A stretch of 64,000 nt of DNA from Micromonospora sp. PLK6-60 (GCF_019890675.1 NZ_JAIOAA010000001.1:1-64000), one strand, 5' to 3'; shown: positions 28,899 to 37,804, counted from the first letter of the stretch. Made by a program: numbers and translations. Notes: generated by a model from the letters alone, not told the origin.

Positions 28899-29849
28899 AT
28901 GTGTTACGGATTCGACGGGGACGCCGCGCTGCGGCGGTCCGTCACGGACCGGCGGAGCCTGCTGCGCGGCTCGCTCGCCGCGGTCGCCGGCCTCGGGCTC
29001 GCGGCCTCGGGGGTGGGCGCGACGGCGGCGACCGCCGGCGGCCAGCACGGCCACGGCCGGCGGCCCGTCCCGCCGGGCAAGATCAGCATCCAGCTCTGGA
29101 CGATGCGTGACGCCCTGCAGGGCTCGCCGGGGTACGACGCCACGCTCAAGCAGCTGGCCCGGATCGGCTACCCGAGGGTGGAACTGGCCCTCGGCTACTT
29201 CGGACGCACCGCGGCCGAGCTGCGCCGGTTCCTGGACCAGATCGGGATCAAGGCCAGCTCCAGCCACGACGGCATCAGCGAGAACGCCGACGCGCTGCGG
29301 CAGAAGATCCAGAACGCGGTCACCCTCGGCCAGTCGTACCTGGTGGTGCCGTACCTGTACTCGGAAAACGCCGACGACTGGAAGCGCTGGGCGCAGCAGA
29401 TGAACGTCGAGGCCGCCGCGGCGGCCCGGGCGGGGCTGCGCTACGGCTACCACAACCACGCCCACGAGTTCACCATCGACCTGGGCGGCGGCAAGCGGCC
29501 CTGGGACATCCTGACCGCGGAGCTCGACCCCCGGCTCGTACACCTGGAGGTCGACATCTACTGGGCGGTCACCGGCGGCATCAACTCCGGTGACGGGGTG
29601 GCCGACCCGGAGGGCTTCACGCTGGACGTCATCCGCCGGGCTCCGCAGCGGGTCCTGCAGTACCACGTGAAGGACCGGAGTGCCGTCGACGGCGACATGG
29701 CCGACCTGGGCACCGGGACGATCGACTTCGCGCGCATCTTCCGGGGCCACCAGGTGCAGGAGTACATCGTGGAGAACGACACGCCGGACGTGACGCCGCA
29801 GCAGACCGCCGAGATCGGCTACCGCTACCTGCGCCGGCTGCGGTTCTGA
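28899..29849 (+). CDS. Tat-exported sugar phosphate isomerase/epimerase-like TIM-barrel protein
   Basis: A protein of 316 residues from ATG 28899 after GAAGGAG. The N-terminus has a twin-arginine signal (TDRRSLLRGSLAAVAGLGLAA). The rest is a xylose-isomerase-like (AP endonuclease 2 superfamily) barrel: ISIQLWTMRDAL, YPRVELALGYFGRT, YGYHNHAHEFT, VHLEVDIYWAV, YHVKDRS and EYIVENDTP, with His, Glu and Asp residues placed like the metal ligands of the family. Export in folded, metal-loaded form fits the Tat signal. Such proteins often accompany secreted sugar dehydrogenases in actinobacteria. Reaction and substrate cannot be read from the sequence. Confidence 0.83.
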   Translation: MCYGFDGDAALRRSVTDRRSLLRGSLAAVAGLGLAASGVGATAATAGGQHGHGRRPVPPGKISIQLWTMRDALQGSPGYDATLKQLARIGYPRVELALGYFGRTAAELRRFLDQIGIKASSSHDGISENADALRQKIQNAVTLGQSYLVVPYLYSENADDWKRWAQQMNVEAAAAARAGLRYGYHNHAHEFTIDLGGGKRPWDILTAELDPRLVHLEVDIYWAVTGGINSGDGVADPEGFTLDVIRRAPQRVLQYHVKDRSAVDGDMADLGTGTIDFARIFRGHQVQEYIVENDTPDVTPQQTAEIGYRYLRRLRF

Positions 29850-29920
29850 CCGGCTGACGGGCCTCCGGGGCCGGCGGCGTTCCGCGGCTGTCGACCCCGG
29901 TGACCCGGCGAGGCGCCAAC

Positions 29921-29955
29921 GGTGGCGGTCGGAGAGCTTCTCTCCGACCGCCACC
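29921..29955. terminator. Perfect 16-bp bidirectional terminator hairpin
   Basis: GGTGGCGGTCGGAGAG at 29921-29936 pairs fully with 29940-29955 around a 3-nt loop. It lies between the convergent TIM-barrel and hydrolase genes. Confidence 0.75.
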
Positions 29956-30012
29956 GGCGCGTACCGGTCCGGGCGTCGCGGGTGCCGGGCGGTGTGGTGA
30001 GCCCCGGGGCGG

Positions 30013-30852
30013 CTACGCCGACACCTCGGCGAAGAACTGGCGCAGGGTGTCCGCGACCAGCGCGGGTGCCGTCGCGGTCACGAAGTGGGACTGTCCCGGC
30101 CAGCTGACGTTCCGCGCCCGGGGGATGGCGTTCGCGAGGGCATCCATCGTGCTGGGCATCGGCTCCCAGGTGTCGGCACCCCGCATCAGCAGGGTCGGCA
30201 CCGTGATCGAGGACCAGCGGGCGAGGTCCGTGTCGTCCTGGGCGAGCGCTTCGAGATCGTGCAGCCAGCCGAGCGCCGCGCGCCGGGCCTCGACCGGGTC
30301 GGGCGTCCGGTCACCTGCCGCGGCGGCGAACGCGGCCACGATCTCCGCCGGAACCCGCGTCACGTCGTTCAGCACCGCGGCCATCGCCCGGTCGTCGTCC
30401 CGCTCGAAGGCGGCGCGGTAGCGATCGAGCAGCGCTGCGATCCTCGGCCCGGCCGCGAAGAGCGGGGGCTCGAAGACGGCCAGGGACCGGAGGTCGCGCG
30501 GCTCCGCCGCCGCGGTGTGCAACGCCAGGGTCGCGCCGTAGGAAGCGCCGACCAGATGCACGGGCAGGCCCGCGGACTCCGACGCCGCCCGGAGGACCGC
30601 GGTCAGGTCGGCCGTCTCCTCCTGGAAGGACTTGATCCCCGACGGGACGTCGCTGGGGCCGTAGCCGCGCCGGGCCGGCAGCCACACCTCGTAGCGCGGG
30701 CCGAGCCGGTCGGCGACCGTGGCCCAGGAGTGCAGGCCGCCTCCCGAGCCGTGCACCAGGACCACGGGGTCGCCGGAACCCGTGCGCCGGACCACCAGGC
30801 GGGTGCCGTCGGCCGACCGGACGTGCTGATCGCGGGGCTGGTGACTGTTCAC
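30013..30852 (-). CDS. Alpha/beta hydrolase
   Basis: A protein of 279 residues from GTG 30852, which follows CAGGAGT and overlaps the TetR stop (GTGA). Alpha/beta-hydrolase features are VVLVHGSGGGLHSW (oxyanion HG), HLVGASYGATLAL (nucleophile elbow, Ser in GASYG), an acid region at LMRGADTWEP and the catalytic His in WPGQSHFVTATAPA. It is cytosolic and has no signal. It could be an esterase, lactonase or haloperoxidase-like enzyme. The tight coupling to a TetR regulator suggests that a small lipophilic compound controls its own hydrolysis. Confidence 0.82.
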   Translation of the reverse strand: MNSHQPRDQHVRSADGTRLVVRRTGSGDPVVLVHGSGGGLHSWATVADRLGPRYEVWLPARRGYGPSDVPSGIKSFQEETADLTAVLRAASESAGLPVHLVGASYGATLALHTAAAEPRDLRSLAVFEPPLFAAGPRIAALLDRYRAAFERDDDRAMAAVLNDVTRVPAEIVAAFAAAAGDRTPDPVEARRAALGWLHDLEALAQDDTDLARWSSITVPTLLMRGADTWEPMPSTMDALANAIPRARNVSWPGQSHFVTATAPALVADTLRQFFAEVSA

Positions 30853-31433
30853 TCCTGCTTCCCTCTCCCGTTCGGCCAGTGCCGCAGCGCGGTGTGCAGC
30901 GCGTCGACGATGCTTGCCCATGAGGCGTCGACATCGCGGGGATGCCCGAATCCATCCACGGTTTCCAGACTCGCGAAGCCGTGGACGGTGCTGCGCACGA
31001 GCCGCACGGCATCGGTCAGATCCGGTTCCTCGAGCCCGTACCCGCGCAGCATCGCGTAGCTCAGCTCGATGATCCGCAGATGTCCCGTCGAGCTCCGGCC
31101 CACCTTTGGCGGGAGCTGTAGTTGAGTCGCGGCGTACTGCCCGGGGTGCGCCAGCGCGAATTCCCGCCAGGCGGTGGCGAACCCGCGCAGCGCCGGCCCG
31201 CCGGCGCGACCGGCCACGGCGAGCGCGAGCTGGTCGGCGAACGCCGCTGCCGCCCGGACGGCGACCTGTTCGACCAACGCGTCGCGACTGCGGACGTGCG
31301 CGTACAGGGCGGCGTCGGAGACGCCGAACCGCCGCGCGACTGCCGCGACGGTCAGGCGCGACAACCCGACCGCGTCCGCCAGCTCGGCCGCGGCAGCCGA
31401 GACGCGCTCACTCGTCAAACCCTGTCGTGGCAT
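30849..31433 (-). CDS. TetR-family transcriptional regulator
   Basis: A protein of 194 residues from ATG 31433. The helix-turn-helix is at about 27-47 (RLTVAAVARRFGVSDAALYAHV). The C-terminal ~130 residues form a TetR_C-type ligand/dimer domain (LRGFATAWREFALAHPGQYAATQLQLP, VHGFASLETVDGFG). It is the first gene of a two-gene unit with the alpha/beta hydrolase. A perfect palindrome 29 bp upstream of its start (31462-31476) is probably its own operator, which would make the operon autorepressed. Confidence 0.87.
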   Translation of the reverse strand: MPRQGLTSERVSAAAAELADAVGLSRLTVAAVARRFGVSDAALYAHVRSRDALVEQVAVRAAAAFADQLALAVAGRAGGPALRGFATAWREFALAHPGQYAATQLQLPPKVGRSSTGHLRIIELSYAMLRGYGLEEPDLTDAVRLVRSTVHGFASLETVDGFGHPRDVDASWASIVDALHTALRHWPNGRGKQE

Positions 31434-31461
31434 ACCGAACCTTCGGGGCACTAATTTTAAA

Positions 31462-31476
31462 CTTAGGGTCCCTAAG
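31462..31476. promoter_or_regulatory. TetR operator candidate CTTAGGGTCCCTAAG
   Basis: A perfect 7-1-7 inverted repeat in an A/T-rich promoter region between the divergent tetR and acyl-CoA ligase genes. Its position fits autorepression. Confidence 0.65.
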
Positions 31477-31668
31477 CTAGCAGCGGTGGGCCACGGCCGC
31501 CAGCCGTCACCGGCCGGCACGGCACTCTTCGACGGGCACTTTTTCACGTTTGCCCAGTTCACCGGCGGGCAATCGCGGGGCTGAGCAGCCGGTGGGGACC
31601 GCCGGCCGGGCGGTTGCCCGGTCCGCGGTCCGGCCGGGTCGCGCGGGAGGGCCAGGGAGCGTACGGGC

Positions 31669-33507
31669 ATGCGGCGAAGCGGCACGACGACCAGGCCGGC
31701 GGCCACCCCCGTCGAATCGGCGGGGCTGGCCGACCGGGTGTGGGACAACGCCCACCGCTACCCGGACGCGGTGCAGTTCCTGCGGCCGGACGCCGACCCC
31801 GGGTCGTGGCCGGTCCCCCGTTCGGCGGCCGAAGGGGCGGCCGAGGTGACCTGCCGGCAGTTCCGCGACGACGTGGCGGCCCTGGCGCGCGGCTTCACCG
31901 CCGCCGGGGTGGAGCCGGGAACCCGGGTGGGATTGATGAGCCGCACCCGGTACGAGTGGACGCTCGTCGACTACGCGTTGTGGGCGATCGGGGCGGTGAC
32001 CGTCCCGGTGTACGACTCGGCCAGCGCCGATCAGGTGCGCTGGATGCTTGCCGACTCCGGCGCGGTGGGCTGCGTGGTGGAGACGGCGGAGCACGCCGCG
32101 CTGCTGGCCGGGCTCCGCGACGGGTTGCCCGAGCTGGGCCACGTGTGGCGGATCGACTCCGGGGACCTGATCGGGCTGGCCGAGCGGGGCCGCACCGTCG
32201 ACGAGGCGGTGGTGCGGGCGCGCCGGGCCGCGGTGTCCGGCGGCGACCTGGCCACGATCGTCTACACCAGCGGGACGACCGGCCGGCCGAAGGGCTGCGT
32301 CCTGACGCACCGCAACATCGACCTCGACGTCGGCAACGCGGTCGCGGTGCTGCCGGAACTGTTCAACGAGGGCGCCTCGACGGTGCTGTTCCTGCCGCTG
32401 GCGCACGCGTTCGCCCGGATGGTGCAGGTCGGCATGGTGCGCACCAGGGCGACCATGGTGCACAGCGCCGGCATGGGTGGCGTGCGCGACCAGCTGCGCC
32501 GCTACCGGCCGACGTTCATCCTGGCGGTGCCGCGGGTGTTCGAGCGGGTGTACAACTCGGCCCGGCAGAAGGCCGACGCCGGGCACCAGGGCTGGCTGTT
32601 CACCGCCGCCGAGTGGACCGCGGTGCGCTACAGCCGGGCGCTGGACACCGCGTCCGGGCCGGGCCCCCTGATGCGGCTGGCCCGGCGGGTGGCCGACCTG
32701 CTGGTCTACCGGAAGCTGCGGGCGGCGCTGGGCGGGCGGTGCCGGATCGCGATCGTCGGCGGCGCCCCGCTCGGTGAGCGGCTCGGGCACTTCTTCCGCG
32801 GGGCGGGCGTCACCGCGCTGGAGGGCTACGGGTTGACCGAGACCTCGCCGGCCCTGGCGGTGAACCGGCTCTCGGCCATGCGGATCGGCACGGTCGGGCT
32901 GCCGCTGCCCGGGGTGGAGCTGGCGATCGCCGACAGCGGCGAGGTGCTGGCCCGCGGCGACGTGGTGTTCCCGGGCTACTGGAACGATCCGGCGGCCACC
33001 GCCGAGACCTTCACCGCCGACGGCTGGTTCCGCACCGGCGACCTGGGCAGCCTCGACGACGACGGCTTCCTGCGCCTCACCGGCCGGACGAAGGAGATCA
33101 TGGTGACCGCGGCGGGCAAGAACGTCGCCCCCGCGCCCATCGAGGACCGGGTACGCGCGCACCCGCTGGTCAGCCAGTGCATGCTCGTGGGCGACGGCCG
33201 GCCGTACCTCGCCGCCCTGATCACGATCGATCCGGCGGCCTGGTCCCGGTGGCAGGCCGCGCACGGACGGCCGGACGCCTCGGTGGCGCAGTCGCGCGAC
33301 GATCCGGCGCTGCGCGGGGAGATCCAGGCGGCGCTGGACCACGCGAACGCGGCGGTGTCGCACGCCGAGGCGATCAAGACGTTCCGCATCCTGCCCGACG
33401 ACTTCACCGAGGCCGACGGGGAGCTGACCCCCACCTTGAAGATCAAACGAGACGTGGTGCAGCGACGCCGCGCCGCCGAGATCGAAGCCCTCTACCGGGG
33501 GCACTGA
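31669..33507 (+). CDS. Long-chain fatty acid-CoA ligase (FadD-like AMP-forming)
   Basis: A protein of 612 residues from ATG 31669. The AMP-binding signature is TIVYTSGTTGRPKGCVLTHRN (split here as YTSGTTGRPKG plus flanks). Further core motifs are GYGLTETSP, GWFRTGDLG and the hinge FLRLTGRTKEIMVTAAGKNVAP, followed by a C-terminal domain ending KIKRDVVQRRRAAEIEALY. It matches the actinobacterial FadD15-type group in length and order. It would activate long-chain fatty acids to acyl-CoA at the inner membrane face. It is divergent from the TetR gene and has no visible operon partner. Confidence 0.88.
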   Translation: MRRSGTTTRPAATPVESAGLADRVWDNAHRYPDAVQFLRPDADPGSWPVPRSAAEGAAEVTCRQFRDDVAALARGFTAAGVEPGTRVGLMSRTRYEWTLVDYALWAIGAVTVPVYDSASADQVRWMLADSGAVGCVVETAEHAALLAGLRDGLPELGHVWRIDSGDLIGLAERGRTVDEAVVRARRAAVSGGDLATIVYTSGTTGRPKGCVLTHRNIDLDVGNAVAVLPELFNEGASTVLFLPLAHAFARMVQVGMVRTRATMVHSAGMGGVRDQLRRYRPTFILAVPRVFERVYNSARQKADAGHQGWLFTAAEWTAVRYSRALDTASGPGPLMRLARRVADLLVYRKLRAALGGRCRIAIVGGAPLGERLGHFFRGAGVTALEGYGLTETSPALAVNRLSAMRIGTVGLPLPGVELAIADSGEVLARGDVVFPGYWNDPAATAETFTADGWFRTGDLGSLDDDGFLRLTGRTKEIMVTAAGKNVAPAPIEDRVRAHPLVSQCMLVGDGRPYLAALITIDPAAWSRWQAAHGRPDASVAQSRDDPALRGEIQAALDHANAAVSHAEAIKTFRILPDDFTEADGELTPTLKIKRDVVQRRRAAEIEALYRGH

Positions 33508-33620
33508 GCGCAGGTGAACGCGACGGCCTCCGGCCGCCAGCGCCGGGCAGGAGCGCGGCGACGGTCCACCGTGACGTCGATTCGGCCGGTCACCTCGATT
33601 GACACTGATGCGTCCGCGAT

Positions 33621-33657
33621 GTTTCAATGCCTTAGCCGACAAATGTTTACGTTAACA
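33621..33657 (+). promoter_or_regulatory. LacI-type operator module 1 upstream of GH54
   Basis: TGTTTACGTTAACA at 33644-33657 differs by one base from a perfect palindrome. GTTTCAAT at 33621-33628 followed by CCT is shared with the GH43 module at 26197-26232, with operator spacing differing by one base. Confidence 0.7.
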
Positions 33658-33730
33658 TTGCCGTAGATCCCGACCGGCGCCGCTTACCGCCCCCGCTCCG
33701 CCAGGTTGCTTCACCTCCGCGCGTGGACGC

Positions 33731-33769
33731 TTGACGGGATGATCTGATCGGTATGGGTTAGCGCTAACA
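33731..33769 (+). promoter_or_regulatory. LacI-type operator 2 upstream of GH54
   Basis: The core GTTAGCGCTAAC (33757-33768) matches the operator core of the sugar transporter operon (18626-18639). A -35-like TTGACG stands at 33731-33736. Two operators in front of one gene would allow repression by looping. Confidence 0.65.
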
Positions 33770-34136
33770 TGCCGGCGGCCGGCACCTGCGCCGAGGAGAG
33801 TGATTCTCGATGCGCCATCGCCCGTACCCATCTCTGCCAGCACGGCGGCCGGGACCGAGCTCGCCCCGGGGACCGCCCCGACGAAGCACCGCACCCTCGA
33901 CGGCGTCCATTCCGTACGTCGGCACCGGCGGCTTCGGTGCCGGACCCTCGCCACCTCCTGAACCGACGACACGAGTTGGTGAGCGGCTGTGCCGCGGGCG
34001 CAGCCGCCACCGAGCCGTGGGCGGCTGCCGGCCAGCCGTGTCCGGCGCACACCTTCGCGGATGAGCGCCACCGTGCCCGCCACCGGGCGTCCCGGCTCCA
34101 CAGTCGACCCGCACCGACCCACAGGAGCTGACCACC

Positions 34137-36854
34137 ATGTCTCGTCCCCCCAGACCGTCTGCTCGCGGACGCACCCTCGCCGCTCGTGCCCTGCTCGCGC
34201 TCACCCTGGTCGGCGCCACCTTGACGGTGGCGCCACCGGCACAGGCGACGAAGCCGCTCCCACCGCCGAGGCCGGCGGGCCCGTGTGACATCTACGCCGC
34301 CGGCGGCACCCCCTGCGTCGCCGCGCACAGCTCCACCCGCGCGCTGTCCTCGTCCTACGACGGCCCGCTCTACCAGGTCAGGCGTACGTCCGACAACGCC
34401 GTCAAGGACATCGGCCCGGTCGCACCCGTCGCCGTGCCGTTCCCGGACGCGGGCGGATACGCCGACGCGGCCGCCCAGGACGCCTTCTGCGCCGACACGC
34501 TGTGCCTGATCACCGTCATCTACGACCAGTCCGGCAAGGGCAACCACCTGTACCAGGCCCCTCCGGGCACCTTCCGCGGTCCGGACGTCGGCGGGTACAA
34601 CACCCTCTCGATCGCGGACATGGCACCGATCACGGTCGGCGGGCACCCGGCGTACGGCGTCTACATCATGCCGGGCATGGGGTACCGCAACAACGACGCC
34701 GCGCACCTGGCCAAGGCCGACGAGCCGGAGGGCATCTACATGGTGTTCGACGGCACGCACTACGACAGCGGCTGCTGCTACAACTACGGCAACACCTCGA
34801 CGAACAGCCGGGCGGTGGGCACCGGCACGATGGAGACGGTGTACTTCGGCACCGCCACCGCCTGGGGGCGGGGCACCGGCCCCGGCCCGTGGATCATGTC
34901 GGACATGGAGGCGGGCCTGTTCACCGGGTACAACGCGCGGCAGAACGACGGCGCGCCGACCATCGACTCGTGGCGGTTCGTGACGGGCGTCGTGAACGGC
35001 GGTGGCGGCAACCAGTGGGACCTGCGCGGCGGCAACGCGCAGGAGGGGCCGCTGAGCACCTACTACAGCGGCATCCGGCCCGGCTCGCTCACCAACAGCA
35101 GCTACTTCCCGATGAACCGCAGGGGCGGCATCCAGCTCGGCAACGGCGGCGACAACGGCAACGGTTCGGCCGGCACCTTCTACGAGGGCGTGATGACCAC
35201 CGGCTACCCGGACGATGCCACCATCGACGCCGTCCAGGCCAACATCGTGGCCGCGAAGTACGACGTACGGCGGCTGGGCCTGTCCCGGGCCACGACGTTC
35301 ACTCCCGGCTCGACCCAGGACGTCACCGAGACGTTCACCAACACCACCGGGTCGACCGCGGTGGGGGTCAAGGTGAGCCTGTCCGCGCCGGCGGGGTGGT
35401 CCGCCGTGGTGGCGGGCACCGACGACACGTCGGTGACCTTCGACGATCCGGTGCCGCCGGGCCAGAGCGTGAGCGTGACCTTCACGGTCACCTCGGCCGC
35501 GACGACCGGCGCCGGCTACCTGACCGGCACGGCCGAGTGGACGAACCCGACGCGCGGTGGCCGGAAGTCGACGACCACCTCGCAGGCCGTGCGCAACGTC
35601 CTGCCCGTCAGGGTCAACGAGGTCCGCTTCCGCACCAGCAGCAACGCGACCGACCAGTTCGTCGAGCTGTACAACGCCTCCGCCGACGAGGTCGACCTCT
35701 CGCACTGGACGCTGACGAACACCCCGAGCGGTTCGGCCCCGGTCACGCTGGCGACGATTCCCGCCGGCACGAAACTGGCCAGCGGCGCCCACTACCTGCT
35801 CGGCCTGTCCGCTTCGGGCCTGGCGGCGCCCGCCGGTTCGGGCACGACGACCGTCAACGTCCGGAGCACGGCCGGCTTCGCCCCCGGCCAGCAGATCGAC
35901 ATCGGCGCGGGCGCCGGCCGGGAGACCCGTACCGTCGTCGGGGTCGGATCGGCGGCCACCGCGGCGACCACGCTGTTCGTGCCCGTCACCCATGGCTCGA
36001 TCACGGTTCCCGCCGGCTCGACCAACATCCCGGTCACCAACGCGGCCGGCTTCGCCGTCGGCCAGCGGATCGGGATCGACACGGGCGCCGGATACGAGCA
36101 GGCCACCGTCACCGCGGTCGGCAGGGCGGCCACGCAGACGACGCTGTCGGCGCCGGCCGCCGCGGGCGCGACCAACATCAAGGTCGCGGCCAACGCCAAC
36201 CTGACCGTGGGTGACACGCTGACCGTGGACGCCGGCGAGTACAAGGAGACGGTCACGGTCGCGGCGGTCGGCACCACCGGCGCCAACGGCACCGGCGTCG
36301 ACCTGGCCGCGCCGCTGCGGTTCGGCCACCGGTCGGCGGTCGACGTGGCCGGCCGCGGGACGGGCATCAGCTTCCAGCCGGCGACGAGCCGGCCGCACGC
36401 CAGCGGCGTGTCGGTGCAGGCGCTGGGCAGCGGCATCACCCTCGACCAGCCGTTGGCCAACGACCACCCCGCCGGCGCGGCGGTGGTCAACCCACTGGTC
36501 ACGACGGCGGGCTACCAGGGCACGCCGGCGCCCGACCAGTGGTTCGGCGGCAGCCTCTCGGTCAGCGCCGGCTCCATCGCGCTGCGGGACGCCGGTGGCG
36601 CGGCGGTCGTCGACGCGATCGTCTACGGCTCCCAGCAGAGCAGCTCGAGTGGTAACGGCACCATCACCAGTCCCGAGCTCGCCGTCCTGGAGGCCGAGCA
36701 GGGCGGTGGGGGCTGCATCGCGGTGGTGGCCGGCGCGGCCGCCAACCCCGGCCGGAGCAACGCCCGCTGGCCGGACGGCGCCGACACCGACAGCCTCTGC
36801 CGGGACTTCGTCACCAGCACGGTGCCCACACCCGGGGCGGCCAACGCCAGATGA
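34137..36854 (+). CDS. Secreted GH54 alpha-L-arabinofuranosidase with NEW3-like and split lamin-tail domains
   Basis: A protein of 905 residues from ATG 34137 after AGGAG. Sec signal about 1-38. Residues ~45-380 are a GH54 (AbfB) catalytic domain: GPCDIYAAGGTPCVAAHSSTRAL, IYDQSGKGNHL, the adjacent cysteines C213-C214 (FDGTHYDSGCCYNYGN) that form a vicinal disulfide in fungal AbfB, and METVYFG with E233 as candidate nucleophile. An NEW3-like sandwich spans ~385-480. A lamin-tail domain starts at ~491 (VRVNEVRFRT, FVELYNAS). It is interrupted at ~570-795 by imperfect ~60-residue repeats and resumes to the C-terminus (IALRDAGGAAVVDAIVYG). No AbfB-type CBM42 is seen. It releases arabinofuranose from arabinan or arabinoxylan. 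Two LacI-type operators precede it. Confidence 0.87.
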   Translation: MSRPPRPSARGRTLAARALLALTLVGATLTVAPPAQATKPLPPPRPAGPCDIYAAGGTPCVAAHSSTRALSSSYDGPLYQVRRTSDNAVKDIGPVAPVAVPFPDAGGYADAAAQDAFCADTLCLITVIYDQSGKGNHLYQAPPGTFRGPDVGGYNTLSIADMAPITVGGHPAYGVYIMPGMGYRNNDAAHLAKADEPEGIYMVFDGTHYDSGCCYNYGNTSTNSRAVGTGTMETVYFGTATAWGRGTGPGPWIMSDMEAGLFTGYNARQNDGAPTIDSWRFVTGVVNGGGGNQWDLRGGNAQEGPLSTYYSGIRPGSLTNSSYFPMNRRGGIQLGNGGDNGNGSAGTFYEGVMTTGYPDDATIDAVQANIVAAKYDVRRLGLSRATTFTPGSTQDVTETFTNTTGSTAVGVKVSLSAPAGWSAVVAGTDDTSVTFDDPVPPGQSVSVTFTVTSAATTGAGYLTGTAEWTNPTRGGRKSTTTSQAVRNVLPVRVNEVRFRTSSNATDQFVELYNASADEVDLSHWTLTNTPSGSAPVTLATIPAGTKLASGAHYLLGLSASGLAAPAGSGTTTVNVRSTAGFAPGQQIDIGAGAGRETRTVVGVGSAATAATTLFVPVTHGSITVPAGSTNIPVTNAAGFAVGQRIGIDTGAGYEQATVTAVGRAATQTTLSAPAAAGATNIKVAANANLTVGDTLTVDAGEYKETVTVAAVGTTGANGTGVDLAAPLRFGHRSAVDVAGRGTGISFQPATSRPHASGVSVQALGSGITLDQPLANDHPAGAAVVNPLVTTAGYQGTPAPDQWFGGSLSVSAGSIALRDAGGAAVVDAIVYGSQQSSSSGNGTITSPELAVLEAEQGGGGCIAVVAGAAANPGRSNARWPDGADTDSLCRDFVTSTVPTPGAANAR

Positions 36855-36863
36855 GGGATCGCT

Positions 36864-36914
36864 TCCGGTGCCCGTCGCGGGAGGGCGGGCACCGGAGGGC
36901 GGTGTCCGCCCTCC
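36864..36914 (+). terminator. Two overlapping hairpins after the GH54 gene
   Basis: TCCGGTGCCCG (36864-36874) pairs with CGGGCACCGGA (36886-36896). GGAGGGCGG (36894-36902) pairs with CCGCCCTCC (36906-36914). The two stems share bases 36894-36896. Confidence 0.65.
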
Positions 36915-36973
36915 CCCGTGCCGGTCGGGAAATCCGGGTGCGCGTCGCGGCTCCGGGCCCTACGGTTCCCGCC

Positions 36974-37726
36974 GTGACGATCGACATCGCGAGCCTGGCC
37001 GAACGCCCCGACCTGGCACCGCTGCTCGACGAGGGCTTCGACGGGGCGTGGCCGGAGTTCATGCTCTGGGATCCGATGGGCGCCGTGTATTACGGCGTCG
37101 CCCAAGACCTCTACCCGGAGTTCGTGTTCGCCGCCGTCGACCCGGCCGACCCGGGTCGGGCCGTGGCCCGCGCCTACGCCGTGCCGCTGCGCTGGACCGA
37201 GGACGACCTACCCGACGGGGGCTGGGACCGGATGATCCAGCGGGCCACCCTCAACCGCCTCACCGGCACCACCCCCACCATCGTCTCCGCGCTGGAGATC
37301 TGCGTCCGGCCCGACCGGCGCGGCAGCGGGCTGTCCGCGCTGATGCTCGCCGCCATGCGCGAGGCCGTCGCGAAGTTGGGCTACGACACGCTGGTCGCGC
37401 CGGTGCGGCCCAGCGGCAAGCACGCCCGGCCCGACCTGCCGATGACCGAGTACGCGACGCGGGTCCGCGACGACGGGCTGCCGGTCGACCCGTGGCTGCG
37501 GGTGCACGTACGCGCCGGCGGCACCGTCGAACGCGTCGCCGGCCGGTCGATGACGATCAGCGGCAGCCTCGCCGACTGGCGTCGCTGGACCGGGTTGCCG
37601 TTCGACCGCAGCGGGCCGGTGCGCGTGCCGGGGGCGCTGGTGCCCGTGCACTGCGACGTCGCACACGACCACGCCGTCTACGTCGAGCCCAACGTGTGGG
37701 TGCGGCACCGGTTGCCGGTTTCCTGA
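36974..37726 (+). CDS. GNAT-superfamily N-acetyltransferase
   Basis: A protein of 250 residues from GTG 36974; the frame is open upstream, but the region before it is the terminator of the GH54 gene. The acetyl-CoA-binding segment is seen as ALEICVRPDRRGSGLSALMLAAMREA (Q/RxxGxG/A variant RRGSGL). An aromatic-rich substrate half precedes it, and a C-terminal domain carries the PWLRVHVRAGG string. Cytosolic. The substrate is unknown; this larger GNAT type is widespread in actinobacteria. It stands alone. Confidence 0.75.
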   Translation: MTIDIASLAERPDLAPLLDEGFDGAWPEFMLWDPMGAVYYGVAQDLYPEFVFAAVDPADPGRAVARAYAVPLRWTEDDLPDGGWDRMIQRATLNRLTGTTPTIVSALEICVRPDRRGSGLSALMLAAMREAVAKLGYDTLVAPVRPSGKHARPDLPMTEYATRVRDDGLPVDPWLRVHVRAGGTVERVAGRSMTISGSLADWRRWTGLPFDRSGPVRVPGALVPVHCDVAHDHAVYVEPNVWVRHRLPVS

Positions 37727-37804
37727 GTCCCGCCCGGCCGACGGGTCACCAGGCGCCGCCCGGGTCCGGCGAACCGTCCCTCCGGTGGTCGCCCCCGGGT
37801 TCAA

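Larger units (their letters stand above)
33508..34136. other. Intergenic region carrying two LacI-type operators and a long leader to GH54
   Basis: 629 bp with no convincing gene. It holds the operator module 33621-33657 and the second palindrome at 33756-33769. A long GC-rich leader of about 370 bp with a ribosome site AGGAG (about 34122) precedes the GH54 start. An open frame at 33810-34064 begins MRHRPYPSLPARRPG behind GAGGAGAG, but its composition and spacing are poor and I do not call it. Confidence 0.5.

Noticed and set aside
33810..34064. Small gene or leader peptide upstream of GH54
   Set aside because: The ribosome site is badly spaced and the sequence is Pro/Arg-rich without family resemblance; more likely untranslated leader.
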